Shown piece after piece: positions 25,519 through 33,439 of a stretch of 53,390 nucleotides of DNA. Source of the DNA: Bacteroidota bacterium (GTDB lineage: Bacteria; Bacteroidota; Bacteroidia; JABEUT01); NCBI GenBank assembly GCA_013289165.1, contig JABDAL010000009.1:1-53390 (forward strand), given 5' to 3'. Numbering within the stretch: position 1 is the stretch's first letter; the number at the start of each line of letters is the position of its first letter. Position numbers and translations under genes: made by a program. The notes under the pieces are model-generated. The model had not been told where the DNA came from. It saw only the letters and a program-made list of their open reading frames with translations, and did no database searches.

Positions 25519-26688
25519 TTAGTGATATGCCACCGCAATTACAGCAGTACCATTTGCAGGCAAAGCTACACCATTCACTAGGTTATAAAGCATGCAATTA
25601 AATTGTACTTGCAGCATTTTAGTAGGTTGGTTTTTCTCATTATTCTGGTAATTTGAAACCGAAGTAATTTGAAAGGTACTGCTGCTTGGCTGGTTCGGAT
25701 TATTCGATGAATATAAAGCCCCATTTGCATCCGTGTAGGTCATGGTAACACTGGAAAGCTTTTTAGGATTTGGAACCGGTTGAGGGGTCGATACAAAATA
25801 ATCATCTATACGACAGGATGCAGCATTTGCATCTGTAAAGTTATAGTTATAATATATTACCTCATTTTTATGAGAATCCATAACTCCAAATACAAGGGTA
25901 TACGTTTGGTTAGGCACCGGATAAGTATAGTTAACTGTATCGGCAGTTCCGGATTTCGTAACAGTGGTATCAAGATGATAGGGATTGCCTTTATAACTCC
26001 ACCCGTACAAATAAGGAGGCTGGCCATTTTCTATATAGGCCCTAAATGAAACCTGATAATTCTGTGATACAGTAGCAACAACAGAATCAATTTTAAGTTC
26101 ATTCAATTGTTTACCAATATCAACAGAATTACTAAGATTTTTAGTGCCGCATGGAAATTCAACTGCCAGGGTAGTGGTATAGGTTTGAACAGTTGTATTA
26201 AGCTTGTAATAATGTGTTGGAGAGCTACGATTTGAGCCCGTACTGTCTCCAAAATCATATATAAATTGAGAGGGGGTTCCGGAATAAATCCTGGGAGTAA
26301 AATGTACAGAATCGAACACCGGTATACCTCCCGGAACATTATAAGGATAATACCCCGTCGCAGTGATTGATTTATTTATATCTGATAATTGGCTGGAAGA
26401 TTTAACAGTATCATCATTTATGGTAATTTGAATGCTATTTGCATTAGTGCCTGTATTCCGGAGGTTAGCTGTAAAATTGTATATGTTATTTGTATCGTGG
26501 GTATAGGACGAATACATATAGTAATTATTTACACCCGCTTGCATACTCAAACTATTCCCCCCAATTGTTCCACTGAATGAAAAGGCAGGCCCTCCCTGTA
26601 CACTGCTGGGGCTTATCTCTTCCTTTTTACAAGTTACAAACACCATGCCTGTCGAAACAATAAGAATTGTATTTTTCAAAAACTTCAT
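25519..26688 (-). CDS. PKD-containing lipoprotein, paralogue A
   Basis: The 389-residue product starts MKFLKNTILIVSTGMVFVTC, a lipoprotein signal with lipobox VFVTC. It shares with the downstream paralogue the N-terminal pattern FSFSGTIGGNSLSMQAGVNN, a run of threonine- and asparagine-rich strands, a PKD-like unit with YDFGDSTGSNRSSP, a less clear second unit (YGWSYKGNPYHL), and the conserved C-terminal domain. The second unit lacks the FGDG motif kept in paralogue B, so the two copies have diverged mainly there. The start codon lies two bases after the stop of the anti-sigma-like gene, so cotranscription and probably coupled translation are expected. The function is unknown; a surface or periplasmic partner of the barrel domain is a possibility. 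Confidence 0.75.
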   Translation of the reverse strand: MKFLKNTILIVSTGMVFVTCKKEEISPSSVQGGPAFSFSGTIGGNSLSMQAGVNNYYMYSSYTHDTNNIYNFTANLRNTGTNANSIQITINDDTVKSSSQLSDINKSITATGYYPYNVPGGIPVFDSVHFTPRIYSGTPSQFIYDFGDSTGSNRSSPTHYYKLNTTVQTYTTTLAVEFPCGTKNLSNSVDIGKQLNELKIDSVVATVSQNYQVSFRAYIENGQPPYLYGWSYKGNPYHLDTTVTKSGTADTVNYTYPVPNQTYTLVFGVMDSHKNEVIYYNYNFTDANAASCRIDDYFVSTPQPVPNPKKLSSVTMTYTDANGALYSSNNPNQPSSSTFQITSVSNYQNNEKNQPTKMLQVQFNCMLYNLVNGVALPANGTAVIAVAYH

Positions 26689-26690
26689 AC

Positions 26691-28181
26691 CTATTTCACT
26701 AATTGATAAGAAATGGCAACCCTTACGCCATTATTTTGTTCTAACTGATTAGTGCCGGGGAAGGTACTATTACGTATATATTCAAATCCGTGATATAATT
26801 CCAGGCGCACGCCAAGCCTGAAGGTGAGCATTCTTGTATATGAAATCGTGCCCTGGATATCATAATTAGAAAATCCCTGGGTGTAACCATTTTCTTTAAC
26901 ACTGCTGAGTAATGTTTGCTCAAAATAGGTTTGATGGTAGGAATTTACCAGGCTTTGTGTCGTTAGCATCACTAAATACTCTCCACCCACACTCAGCATA
27001 TTTTTATCGTCAAAGCTGTATTGTACTTTCACAGGAACGGTAATATAGTAAATAGTTTGGGGGGTTACTTTCACCACATTTTCATTCAGTCCAAAATCAT
27101 ACTGGATAACACTGCTTGTATACCCCGTTTCAAGACTATTAAGTTCAGCATACCCGGCACCGGCCGATGCAGATATCTTAGAGCCAAAGTAATGGGTATA
27201 ATCTATTCCACCCAAAAAAGTAATTCCATTTGCTTCCTTTATCCCATTATTATTCCATCCGAAGGAATAAGCTCCGCCAATATATGCCGACAATATGTTT
27301 GCAAAATAAACCGGTTTATCAACGGGTTCTGTACCCCGAATCATTGGATACTCAGCTGCATGAGAAACATTGCTGTCCTTTTTAGGCTTCGCCGGGATAT
27401 TATTTTTATTAGGCTCACCATTATTGGCTGCCGGAAGGGCAGAGTTTTTAGGAGGTGCAATGTTGTTGAGTGCAATTACATCTGGAGCTATAGGTGCGCT
27501 TGTTTGTGCCGCCGGGGTTATTGCATTTCCCTGGGGTATGCTGTTTCCGGCAGGCTTCATACTTCCTGTTTGCGAAGGAGTATTGGAAGAAGCAGGAGCG
27601 TTTGCATTCGCCGGACTTGCAGATGAAGGTGCACCCTCTTGGGAAGCCATCGTTTGCTGTGGCAAGTTTTCTTCACGTGCTATCATCTTACTGGTATCCT
27701 TTGTCCCTGAAGTAACGAAATCGGACGGACGTTTGTTAGCTGCGTTTGTAATAAAGGACCTGTTATGGGAAGAAATTCTTCCAGCACCCGTGCCGGTTTC
27801 CTTGTTGACAAAAGCAGGTTGCACGGGTGAGGAAGTTTTTTCTTCTATGGGAATATTTTTATTGGATAGGGGCATATTATTCTGCACCTGGCTTTCAGAA
27901 GACGATGCATTTTTGGGCACAGAAGCAGGCTTAGCAGTGTTAGAAACAGCAAAATTTGGAACAACTGGGTGAACATTTATCATAAAAGGCAGCATAACAA
28001 GTATACCTACGGCAAGGCCGGCCGAGAAAATCAGGAGAATACCTGCAAATTTCCTTCGTTTTTCCTCCTCAATTATCAAACGCTCTGCATCATCCCAACT
28101 TAATTCATCGAATGGGAAATCCCTTTCTGATAATTTGGAACTTAACAACTCGTTGAATCTATTTTCTTCGTCTTCAGCCAT
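26691..28181 (-). CDS. Anti-sigma-like protein with outer-membrane barrel domain
   Basis: The 496-residue product has an architecture that would cross both membranes. Residues 1-44 are charged and cytoplasmic (FPFDELSWDDAERLI is the type of short motif found in Bacteroidota anti-sigma N-termini). Residues 45-69 form one transmembrane helix. Residues 71-290 are a Pro/Ala/Ser/Asn-rich unstructured linker, long enough to cross the periplasm. Residues 291-496 alternate polar and aromatic/hydrophobic residues as in an eight-stranded outer-membrane barrel (AYIGGAYSFGWNN, SASAGAGYAELNSL) and end in VAISYQLVK. It follows the ECF sigma gene by three bases. It fits the dual membrane-spanning anti-sigma (Dma) type described in Bacteroides thetaiotaomicron. 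Sigma binding is inferred from gene order and N-terminus only. Confidence 0.75.
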   Translation of the reverse strand: MAEDEENRFNELLSSKLSERDFPFDELSWDDAERLIIEEEKRRKFAGILLIFSAGLAVGILVMLPFMINVHPVVPNFAVSNTAKPASVPKNASSSESQVQNNMPLSNKNIPIEEKTSSPVQPAFVNKETGTGAGRISSHNRSFITNAANKRPSDFVTSGTKDTSKMIAREENLPQQTMASQEGAPSSASPANANAPASSNTPSQTGSMKPAGNSIPQGNAITPAAQTSAPIAPDVIALNNIAPPKNSALPAANNGEPNKNNIPAKPKKDSNVSHAAEYPMIRGTEPVDKPVYFANILSAYIGGAYSFGWNNNGIKEANGITFLGGIDYTHYFGSKISASAGAGYAELNSLETGYTSSVIQYDFGLNENVVKVTPQTIYYITVPVKVQYSFDDKNMLSVGGEYLVMLTTQSLVNSYHQTYFEQTLLSSVKENGYTQGFSNYDIQGTISYTRMLTFRLGVRLELYHGFEYIRNSTFPGTNQLEQNNGVRVAISYQLVK

Positions 28182-28184
28182 GAC

Positions 28185-28724
28185 TTACATCACTTTAGCT
28201 AATTTTTCTTTTAATTGTTCACGCGAATTATGCAGGTGCCATTTCGAGGTGCCTTCCGTAATTCCTAACATACTCGCAATCTCCTTATGTTCAAACCCAT
28301 CAATAACAAAAAGGTTAAATACCTTTTGGCTTATCGGCGGCAGTTCCATAATTAGCCTGTGTATCCTTTCTGCGTCCATTTTTGCAATTGCATTATTCAA
28401 TTCTACCAAGGGAGTACCTTCTGCATAATCATACGCCACTCTCATATTTTTATCGTCTTTTTTCTTTTTGCGGTATTCATCTATAAGCACATTTATCATT
28501 ATCTTCCTTATCCACGACTTAAAAGGCACATCGGTCCTGTATTTTTCAATGCTGTTTAATATTTTTAAAAAGCCCATATTTAAAGCAGCGTTTGCATCTT
28601 CGTAAGAATGTGTATATCGTATACAAATGCTCATCAAATAACGAAATACCTGCTTATAAAGCTCATATTGTGCCTTTCTCTCCTTTCTTACACAAGCAGT
28701 TATCAGGTCGATTTCAATATTCAT
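28185..28724 (-). CDS. ECF sigma-70 family factor
   Basis: The 179-residue protein has the two domains of an extracytoplasmic-function sigma factor. Region 2 covers about residues 20-90 (RYLMSICIRYTHSYEDANAA, then FKSWIRKIMINVLIDEYRKKK), and region 4 covers residues 120-175 (LPPISQKVFNLFVIDGFEHK, EIASMLGITEGTSKWHLHNS, a helix-turn-helix). Region 3 is absent, as in the class. It is the first gene of a four-gene unit with the anti-sigma-like barrel protein and two PKD lipoproteins. Two promoters are visible upstream: a housekeeping TAnnTTTG box at 28790-28797 and an ECF-type AACC-N16-CGTA site at 28759-28782, which suggests autoregulation. Confidence 0.93.
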   Translation of the reverse strand: MNIEIDLITACVRKERKAQYELYKQVFRYLMSICIRYTHSYEDANAALNMGFLKILNSIEKYRTDVPFKSWIRKIMINVLIDEYRKKKKDDKNMRVAYDYAEGTPLVELNNAIAKMDAERIHRLIMELPPISQKVFNLFVIDGFEHKEIASMLGITEGTSKWHLHNSREQLKEKLAKVM

Positions 28725-28758
28725 CAGGGCGGCATTTACGGCTTATAAAAAAAACTTA

Positions 28759-28782
28759 TACGGAGAGGATACAGTAAAGGTT
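28759..28782 (-). promoter_or_regulatory. ECF-type promoter of the sigma factor operon (AACC-N16-CGTA)
   Basis: On the minus strand AACC (28779-28782) is followed after exactly 16 bases by CGTA (28759-28762), matching the AAC / CGT pattern of ECF promoters. The surrounding 14-base block TTACCCAACCTTTA (28774-28787) recurs before the PKD protein gene at 28909-30624, again with CGTA 16 bases after AACC. The leader to the sigma ATG would be about 30 bases. Confidence 0.6.
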
Positions 28783-28789
28783 GGGTAAG

Positions 28790-28797
28790 CAAAAGTA
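28790..28797 (-). promoter_or_regulatory. Second, TAnnTTTG-type promoter of the sigma operon
   Basis: The minus strand reads TACTTTTG, an exact match to the housekeeping -7 element, just upstream of the ECF-type site. It could supply basal sigma expression. Confidence 0.5.
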
Positions 28798-28854
28798 AAA
28801 TTATAAAAAAACTTGTATCTACATACAAATCAACTATAAAAATACATTCCTTAC

Positions 28855-28884
28855 AAAAAACCTGTCCCGCAATTTTGCGGGACA
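28855..28884 (-). terminator. Rho-independent terminator of the T9SS PKD gene
   Basis: TGTCCCGCAA (28863-28872) pairs with TTGCGGGACA (28875-28884). On the minus strand the stem is followed by GG and six T residues (28855-28860), so it ends the transcript of the gene at 28909-30624 before the sigma operon promoter. Confidence 0.85.
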
Positions 28885-28908
28885 AGGCTTTTCGCTTAAC
28901 ACAAAAAA

Positions 28909-30624
28909 TTATCGTTGAATCGCTATCCGTGAAACGTAGGTGTTGCCCGAAGTAATAACCTGCAACATATAAATACCGTTTTGGGCATTTTGCAAGTTTA
29001 TATCGCTTAGGGTATTTCCCCCGTTAAGCTCCACATTAGCTTGATAAATTAATTGACCCATCATATTAGACACGCGGATTTGTGCACTTTTATCATTGGC
29101 CAGTCCATTTATGGCAATACGGAATAATCCATCATTGGGGTTAGGATAAATGGTATACATACCCTTGTCTGTAATGGAGGCAATTCCGGTAACCGTGCTG
29201 ACATTTACGATTCCCGTAAACGTTGACAAATTATACCTTGGGCTTACTCCTGAGGGAGCATGTGGCTGTATAGTGTACCATTCCGTAAGAGTAGCGCTAT
29301 AAGGCCCATTGTGCAAATAGGTATGATTGTATGTTGTCATTCCTAATCCGGAATCAGAGGGGTCGCCATCACCGGGGGTCCATTTATAATAGGTATACAT
29401 GTATGTTCCTTTGGAGCAAGCAGCACTAAAGTCATACTGTCCTGCATGCATGCTGTCAGCTATGTAAGTAAAACATGCCTCCAATGAATCCCTGTTATGA
29501 ATATTAATCCTTTCAGTATAGGAGGAAGTGCAACCCGAGGCATTGGAATCCAGCAGTGTTACGTAATACGACCCTAAAAATGGAAATACATGTGTTATCG
29601 TATCATGCGCGGTTACCTTAGGTATGCCGTCTCCAAATGTCCATTTATAGAAGGTACCTCCATTAACTCCAAGGGAGGTGCTGGTAAATTTCACCTGGCC
29701 ATTGCTATCGTACGCATAGGTAAATTTAGCCTCCAAATCGCATGCATTGGTAACGGTAACCGGTAAAGTAATTGAATCGGCACATCCCGAAGTATCGCTG
29801 TGAATCGTTAATGTTACAGAATAGGTTCCATTAAATGCATACGTATGAGAAAATGGCCCTTTACCGGGATAATTATTGGTTGTATCACCCAATATCCAAA
29901 GGTAGTATTCTATGGGTCCCAAACCAGTTGAAGTATTGGTAAATGTAATTTGTCCATTGGGTCCCGAGGTGTAAGTAAAATTAGCATGAACATGACAATG
30001 TGAACTATCAGCCGTATTTACAGTAACGTATTCCGATACCGAATCTATACAGTATGGATTGCTTGTATCTCGTATAGTGAGCCATACCAAATAGGTACCC
30101 TGGTACAAGTATTTATGTGTAAAGGTTGAACCTGCATGCCTGCGCTGGTTGCTGTCACCCGGCGACCAATAATAGTATGTATTTGCGTTGACTCCTGAAG
30201 AAGTACTGGTGAAGTTTACCACCCCATGCGCACCCACCGTGTAGGTGAAGCGTGCATGTAATATACAAGGATTGTTCACATTTGTAACAGTTATCGCATG
30301 TGCGATTGAATCAGTACATGTAGTATCTGTTACCAAAAATGAAGCATAGTACGTTGCATTTGCCGTGTAGGTATATGCAAATGTTAAACTTGCGTGGTGC
30401 CACCCGCTTCCATCCCCCGGGTTCCAGTAATACTGTGCTCCCGGACCAGCCCCCACAACGGTGCCCGTAAAATTGTAATGTCCGTTAGCAACCGCCGTGT
30501 AAGTATAACTTGCAGAACAGGCTGTACTGTTATAACTGCTAAAGGTTAGCAGCCCCATCAGGAAAAGTGCTCCCCCCAGCATTTTCCCGACTGATTTTGT
30601 TGTTTTGTTTTTGAACTTTTTCAT
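28909..30624 (-). CDS. Five-repeat PKD protein with T9SS sorting domain
   Basis: The 571-residue protein has a long N-terminal signal (about 35 residues, ending near SSYNSTAC). Five PKD-type repeats of about 85-90 residues follow, each with a Y-x-W-x-x-GDG-like turn (YYWNPGDGSGW, YYWSPGDSNQ, YLWILGDTTN, YKWTFGDG, YKWTPGDGDP) and a C-x-D-S pair. The C-terminal 80 residues form a type A sorting domain for the type IX secretion system, with YPNPNDGLFRI at the start and NGIYMLQV ... VSRIAIQR at the end. It should be exported across the outer membrane and attached to the cell surface. Its only clear promoter is the ECF-type site at 30699-30722, so it is a predicted member of the downstream sigma factor's regulon. 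Confidence 0.88.
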   Translation of the reverse strand: MKKFKNKTTKSVGKMLGGALFLMGLLTFSSYNSTACSASYTYTAVANGHYNFTGTVVGAGPGAQYYWNPGDGSGWHHASLTFAYTYTANATYYASFLVTDTTCTDSIAHAITVTNVNNPCILHARFTYTVGAHGVVNFTSTSSGVNANTYYYWSPGDSNQRRHAGSTFTHKYLYQGTYLVWLTIRDTSNPYCIDSVSEYVTVNTADSSHCHVHANFTYTSGPNGQITFTNTSTGLGPIEYYLWILGDTTNNYPGKGPFSHTYAFNGTYSVTLTIHSDTSGCADSITLPVTVTNACDLEAKFTYAYDSNGQVKFTSTSLGVNGGTFYKWTFGDGIPKVTAHDTITHVFPFLGSYYVTLLDSNASGCTSSYTERINIHNRDSLEACFTYIADSMHAGQYDFSAACSKGTYMYTYYKWTPGDGDPSDSGLGMTTYNHTYLHNGPYSATLTEWYTIQPHAPSGVSPRYNLSTFTGIVNVSTVTGIASITDKGMYTIYPNPNDGLFRIAINGLANDKSAQIRVSNMMGQLIYQANVELNGGNTLSDINLQNAQNGIYMLQVITSGNTYVSRIAIQR

Positions 30625-30698
30625 TGTTTTTTGATTTTGATTTTGGTTATTATTTTTTAATATACACTTAACGCTCTCATTCTCATTTAACTCACCAT

Positions 30699-30722
30699 TA
30701 CGTTAGCATTTATTTAAAGGTT
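30699..30722 (-). promoter_or_regulatory. ECF-type promoter of the T9SS PKD gene (AACC-N16-CGTA)
   Basis: On the minus strand AACC (30719-30722) and CGTA (30699-30702) are separated by exactly 16 bases, the same spacing as in the sigma operon promoter. The flanking block TTACCCAACCTTTA (30715-30728) is identical over 14 bases. No TAnnTTTG box is seen in this leader. The leader to ATG 30624 would be about 70 bases and includes a CAAAAT-rich stretch. Confidence 0.6.
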
Positions 30723-30856
30723 GGGTAAATTCGAAAATATTTTTTGCATCCCTTAAAAAAACGTAAGGGTAAGCCCCAGATTCACAGGCAACGAAATCTT
30801 TTGGAACACCCATAGCCTCGCTAAAAGGGGGCTTATTGCAGGTAGATTTTTTAGGA

Positions 30857-31510
30857 TTAGATTTTCATCTCCCGAACATCCCCTTCCACGATAAGGGTTC
30901 CGGCAGTTTTGGCTTTTATTTCCTCCACAGTTATACCCGGGGCGCGTTCAAGTAGTTTAAATCCCTGGGGGGTTACATCTAAAACTGCTATTTCAGTAAC
31001 AATACGTTTTACACATTTAACACCTGTAAGGGGTAATGTACAAGCAGGAAGTAATTTCGATTCACCTTTAGGGTTGATATGCTGCATGGCTACAATAATA
31101 TTTTTAGCAGAAGCAACAAGGTCCATTGCCCCGCCCATGCCCTTTACCATTTTGCCGGGGATTTTCCAGTTGGCTATATCGCCCGCTTGGCTTACCTCCA
31201 TAGCACCTAATACTGTCAAGTCAACTTTTCCGGCCCGAATCATGCCAAAGCTTTCAAATGAATCAAAATAAGATGCACCCGGTAAAACAGTCACCGTTTC
31301 CTTCCCTGCATTTATAAGATCTGCATCCACTTCGCTCTCCTTTGGATAGGGGCCTGTCCCTAATATTCCATTTTCTGACTGGAGAATGATTGTCATTCCC
31401 TTTGGAATGTAATTAGCCACTAATGTAGGAATACCAATTCCCAGGTTCACATACATTCCATCGCGCAATTCCTGCGCTATACGTTTGGCTATTCCATTTT
31501 TATCTAACAT
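30857..31510 (-). CDS. scoB: 3-oxoacid CoA-transferase subunit B
   Basis: This is the beta subunit of succinyl-CoA:3-ketoacid CoA-transferase, which activates acetoacetate with CoA from succinyl-CoA and so lets the cell use ketone bodies and branched-chain or fatty-acid products. The 217-residue product shows [15 protein letters not shown] and [11 protein letters not shown], with the catalytic glutamate in [17 protein letters not shown] lies near the middle, and [23 protein letters not shown] near the C-terminus. It is 19 bases downstream of the alpha subunit gene. Length is typical. Confidence 0.95.
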   Translation of the reverse strand: MLDKNGIAKRIAQELRDGMYVNLGIGIPTLVANYIPKGMTIILQSENGILGTGPYPKESEVDADLINAGKETVTVLPGASYFDSFESFGMIRAGKVDLTVLGAMEVSQAGDIANWKIPGKMVKGMGGAMDLVASAKNIIVAMQHINPKGESKLLPACTLPLTGVKCVKRIVTEIAVLDVTPQGFKLLERAPGITVEEIKAKTAGTLIVEGDVREMKI

Positions 31511-31529
31511 AAGTCGATTTTATATTACG

Positions 31530-32222
31530 TTAACTTAATACCGTTCTTCTTTCTATTCGCTTTTCATAATTACTACCTTGGAATATCCGGTGAATATATA
31601 TTCCGGGAACATGAACCTGGTCGGGGTCAAGTTCACCCGGCTGAACTAATTGTTCTACCTCGGCAATAGTAATATCCCCGGCTTTCGCAATAGGCACACT
31701 ATAATTACGGGTTGTTTTCCGGAAAACAAGGTTGCCCATTGTATCGCCTTTCCATGCCTTCACCATTGAAAAATTAGCATGCAAAGCCATCTCCATTAAG
31801 TACATTTTCCCATTGAATTCACGCACTTCTTTCCCTTCAGCTACTTCGGTACCATATCCGGCAGGAGTAAAAAAGGCAGGTATCCCCAATCCGGCCATCG
31901 CTATTCGCGTAGCAAGCGTGCCTTGGGGTATCAAATCAACTTCCAGTTCCCCTTGTAAAAATTGCCGTTCAAACTCTGCATTTTCTCCTACATACGACGA
32001 CATCATCTTTTTTATCTGTTTTGTTTTTAACAATAGCCCCAATCCAAAATCATCCACCCCGGCATTGTTCGAAATGCAAGTTAAGTTTTTCACTCCTTTC
32101 CTCAGAAGCGCCGATATACAATTTTCAGGAATGCCACACAAACCGAATCCCCCAAGCATCAATGTCATTCCATCTTTAACATCTGCTATGGCTTCGTCGG
32201 CATTTTTATAAACCTTATTCAT
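31530..32222 (-). CDS. scoA: 3-oxoacid CoA-transferase subunit A
   Basis: This is the alpha subunit of the same CoA-transferase. The 230-residue product shows the CoA-transferase family I signature [19 protein letters not shown] near the N-terminus, [13 protein letters not shown], and [26 protein letters not shown]. It precedes scoB and is transcribed with it. A one-mismatch promoter box (TAAATTCG on the minus strand, 32242-32249) lies 20 bases upstream. The gene diverges from the glycosyltransferase at 32344, with which it has no obvious functional tie. Confidence 0.95.
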   Translation of the reverse strand: MNKVYKNADEAIADVKDGMTLMLGGFGLCGIPENCISALLRKGVKNLTCISNNAGVDDFGLGLLLKTKQIKKMMSSYVGENAEFERQFLQGELEVDLIPQGTLATRIAMAGLGIPAFFTPAGYGTEVAEGKEVREFNGKMYLMEMALHANFSMVKAWKGDTMGNLVFRKTTRNYSVPIAKAGDITIAEVEQLVQPGELDPDQVHVPGIYIHRIFQGSNYEKRIERRTVLS

Positions 32223-32325
32223 ATTCTACTCAATTTGAGGGCGAATTTAAAGAAATTTTAATCCTATTGTTGCCACATCATGTACCTAATCGTATTATTA
32301 GGGTGCTTAAATTTTAGCAGAATGG

Positions 32326-32333
32326 TATCTTTG
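32326..32333 (+). promoter_or_regulatory. Promoter -7 box of the GT4 gene
   Basis: TATCTTTG, an exact TAnnTTTG match, ten bases before ATG 32344. Only a very short leader is possible. Confidence 0.6.
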
Positions 32334-32343
32334 TCATTGCCGC

Positions 32344-33435
32344 ATGAAAAAAATACTATTTATAGTACCTCACAGACCCGGTAGATCCCCTGCACAACGA
32401 TTCAGGTTTGAGCAATTTCTCGATTATTTTAAAAAGAACGGTTTCTCTTACGAACATTCCCACTTTATTTCCGATAGAGATGATAAACACTTTTACCGCA
32501 GAGGAGCTTATTTCCGGAAAATTAAGCTGGTTTTAAAGGCCATCTTCGTAAGGCTTAAAGACATTTCAAGGGCAAGTGAATTTGATATTATCTTCATACA
32601 AAGAGAAGCATTTATGCTGGGGACATCTTTTTTTGAAAGAGGCTTCAGGAGGTCAAAAGCAAAGTTGATTTATGACTTTGATGATTCTATATGGCTGGGA
32701 GATACATCGGATGCCAATAAAAAATTCCGATGGCTGAAATACCCCGGGAAGATTGCAAACATTATTGCCCTTTCCGATATGGTTTTTGCAGGCAACAAAT
32801 ACCTTGCCAATTATGCTTCTTACTATAATACCAATGTAAGAGTAGTTCCTACAACTATTGACACAGACGTACATAAAAGGATTCCGGGTAACCGGCTTCC
32901 CAATGGTAAAGTATGTATAGGCTGGACAGGAAGCATGACCACCATAAAACATTTTGAGCATGCAGTACCTGTGCTAAAAAAACTAAAGGAAAAATATGGC
33001 GATAAAATAGAAATCCGGGTAATTGGCGATGAAAGCTATGGAAATGATGAGCTTGGAATAAAAGGACAACACTGGGATAAAAAAAATGAGATTCGCGATC
33101 TTTCTGTATTCGATATTGGAATTATGCCCCTTCCGAACGATGAATGGACAAAAGGAAAATGTGGGCTAAAAGGTTTGCAATATATGTCCCTTGAAATACC
33201 TGCTATCATGTCACCGGTGGGGGTAAATACAGAAATAATTAATGACGGGGTAAATGGTTTTCTAGCAGATAAAGATGAAGAGTGGGTGGAGAAGCTTTCT
33301 ATTCTTATAGAGGATTCCGAATTGCGAAAAAAAATAGGACAGGAGGCCCGTAAAACAGTATTGGAAAAGTATTCTAAAAATTCGGAAAAAGATAAGTATA
33401 TCCAATATTTCAATGAAGTATTGGCTCAAAAATGA
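32344..33435 (+). CDS. Glycosyltransferase, GT4 type
   Basis: The 363-residue protein has a GT-B fold with an N-terminal acceptor half (MKKILFIVPHRPGRSPAQRF, then IYDFDDSIWLGD) and a C-terminal nucleotide-sugar half. Its donor-site region reads GLKGLQYMSLEIPAIMSPVGVNTEIINDGVNGFLA, with the conserved glutamate of the E-x7-E pattern in a partly altered form. GWTGSMTTIKH marks the interdomain segment. GT4 enzymes transfer sugars to lipid carriers or growing surface glycans at the inner membrane. Donor and acceptor cannot be predicted. It is a lone gene, tail-to-tail with the sulfotransferase (four bases apart), which suggests but does not prove a shared role in surface polysaccharide. Confidence 0.85.
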   Translation: MKKILFIVPHRPGRSPAQRFRFEQFLDYFKKNGFSYEHSHFISDRDDKHFYRRGAYFRKIKLVLKAIFVRLKDISRASEFDIIFIQREAFMLGTSFFERGFRRSKAKLIYDFDDSIWLGDTSDANKKFRWLKYPGKIANIIALSDMVFAGNKYLANYASYYNTNVRVVPTTIDTDVHKRIPGNRLPNGKVCIGWTGSMTTIKHFEHAVPVLKKLKEKYGDKIEIRVIGDESYGNDELGIKGQHWDKKNEIRDLSVFDIGIMPLPNDEWTKGKCGLKGLQYMSLEIPAIMSPVGVNTEIINDGVNGFLADKDEEWVEKLSILIEDSELRKKIGQEARKTVLEKYSKNSEKDKYIQYFNEVLAQK

Positions 33436-33439
33436 GTAT

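Noticed and set aside
27370-27972. 200-codon open frame on the plus strand opposite the anti-sigma-like gene
   Set aside because: It lies antisense to the low-complexity Pro/Ala/Asn linker; its composition (Ala, Gly, Leu rich with repeats) is the mirror of that linker, and there is no promoter or family match.
30770-30834. TAAGCCCC / GGGGCTTA pair between the PKD gene and scoB as a terminator
   Set aside because: The arms are about 50 bases apart with no T-run, so it is too loose to call.
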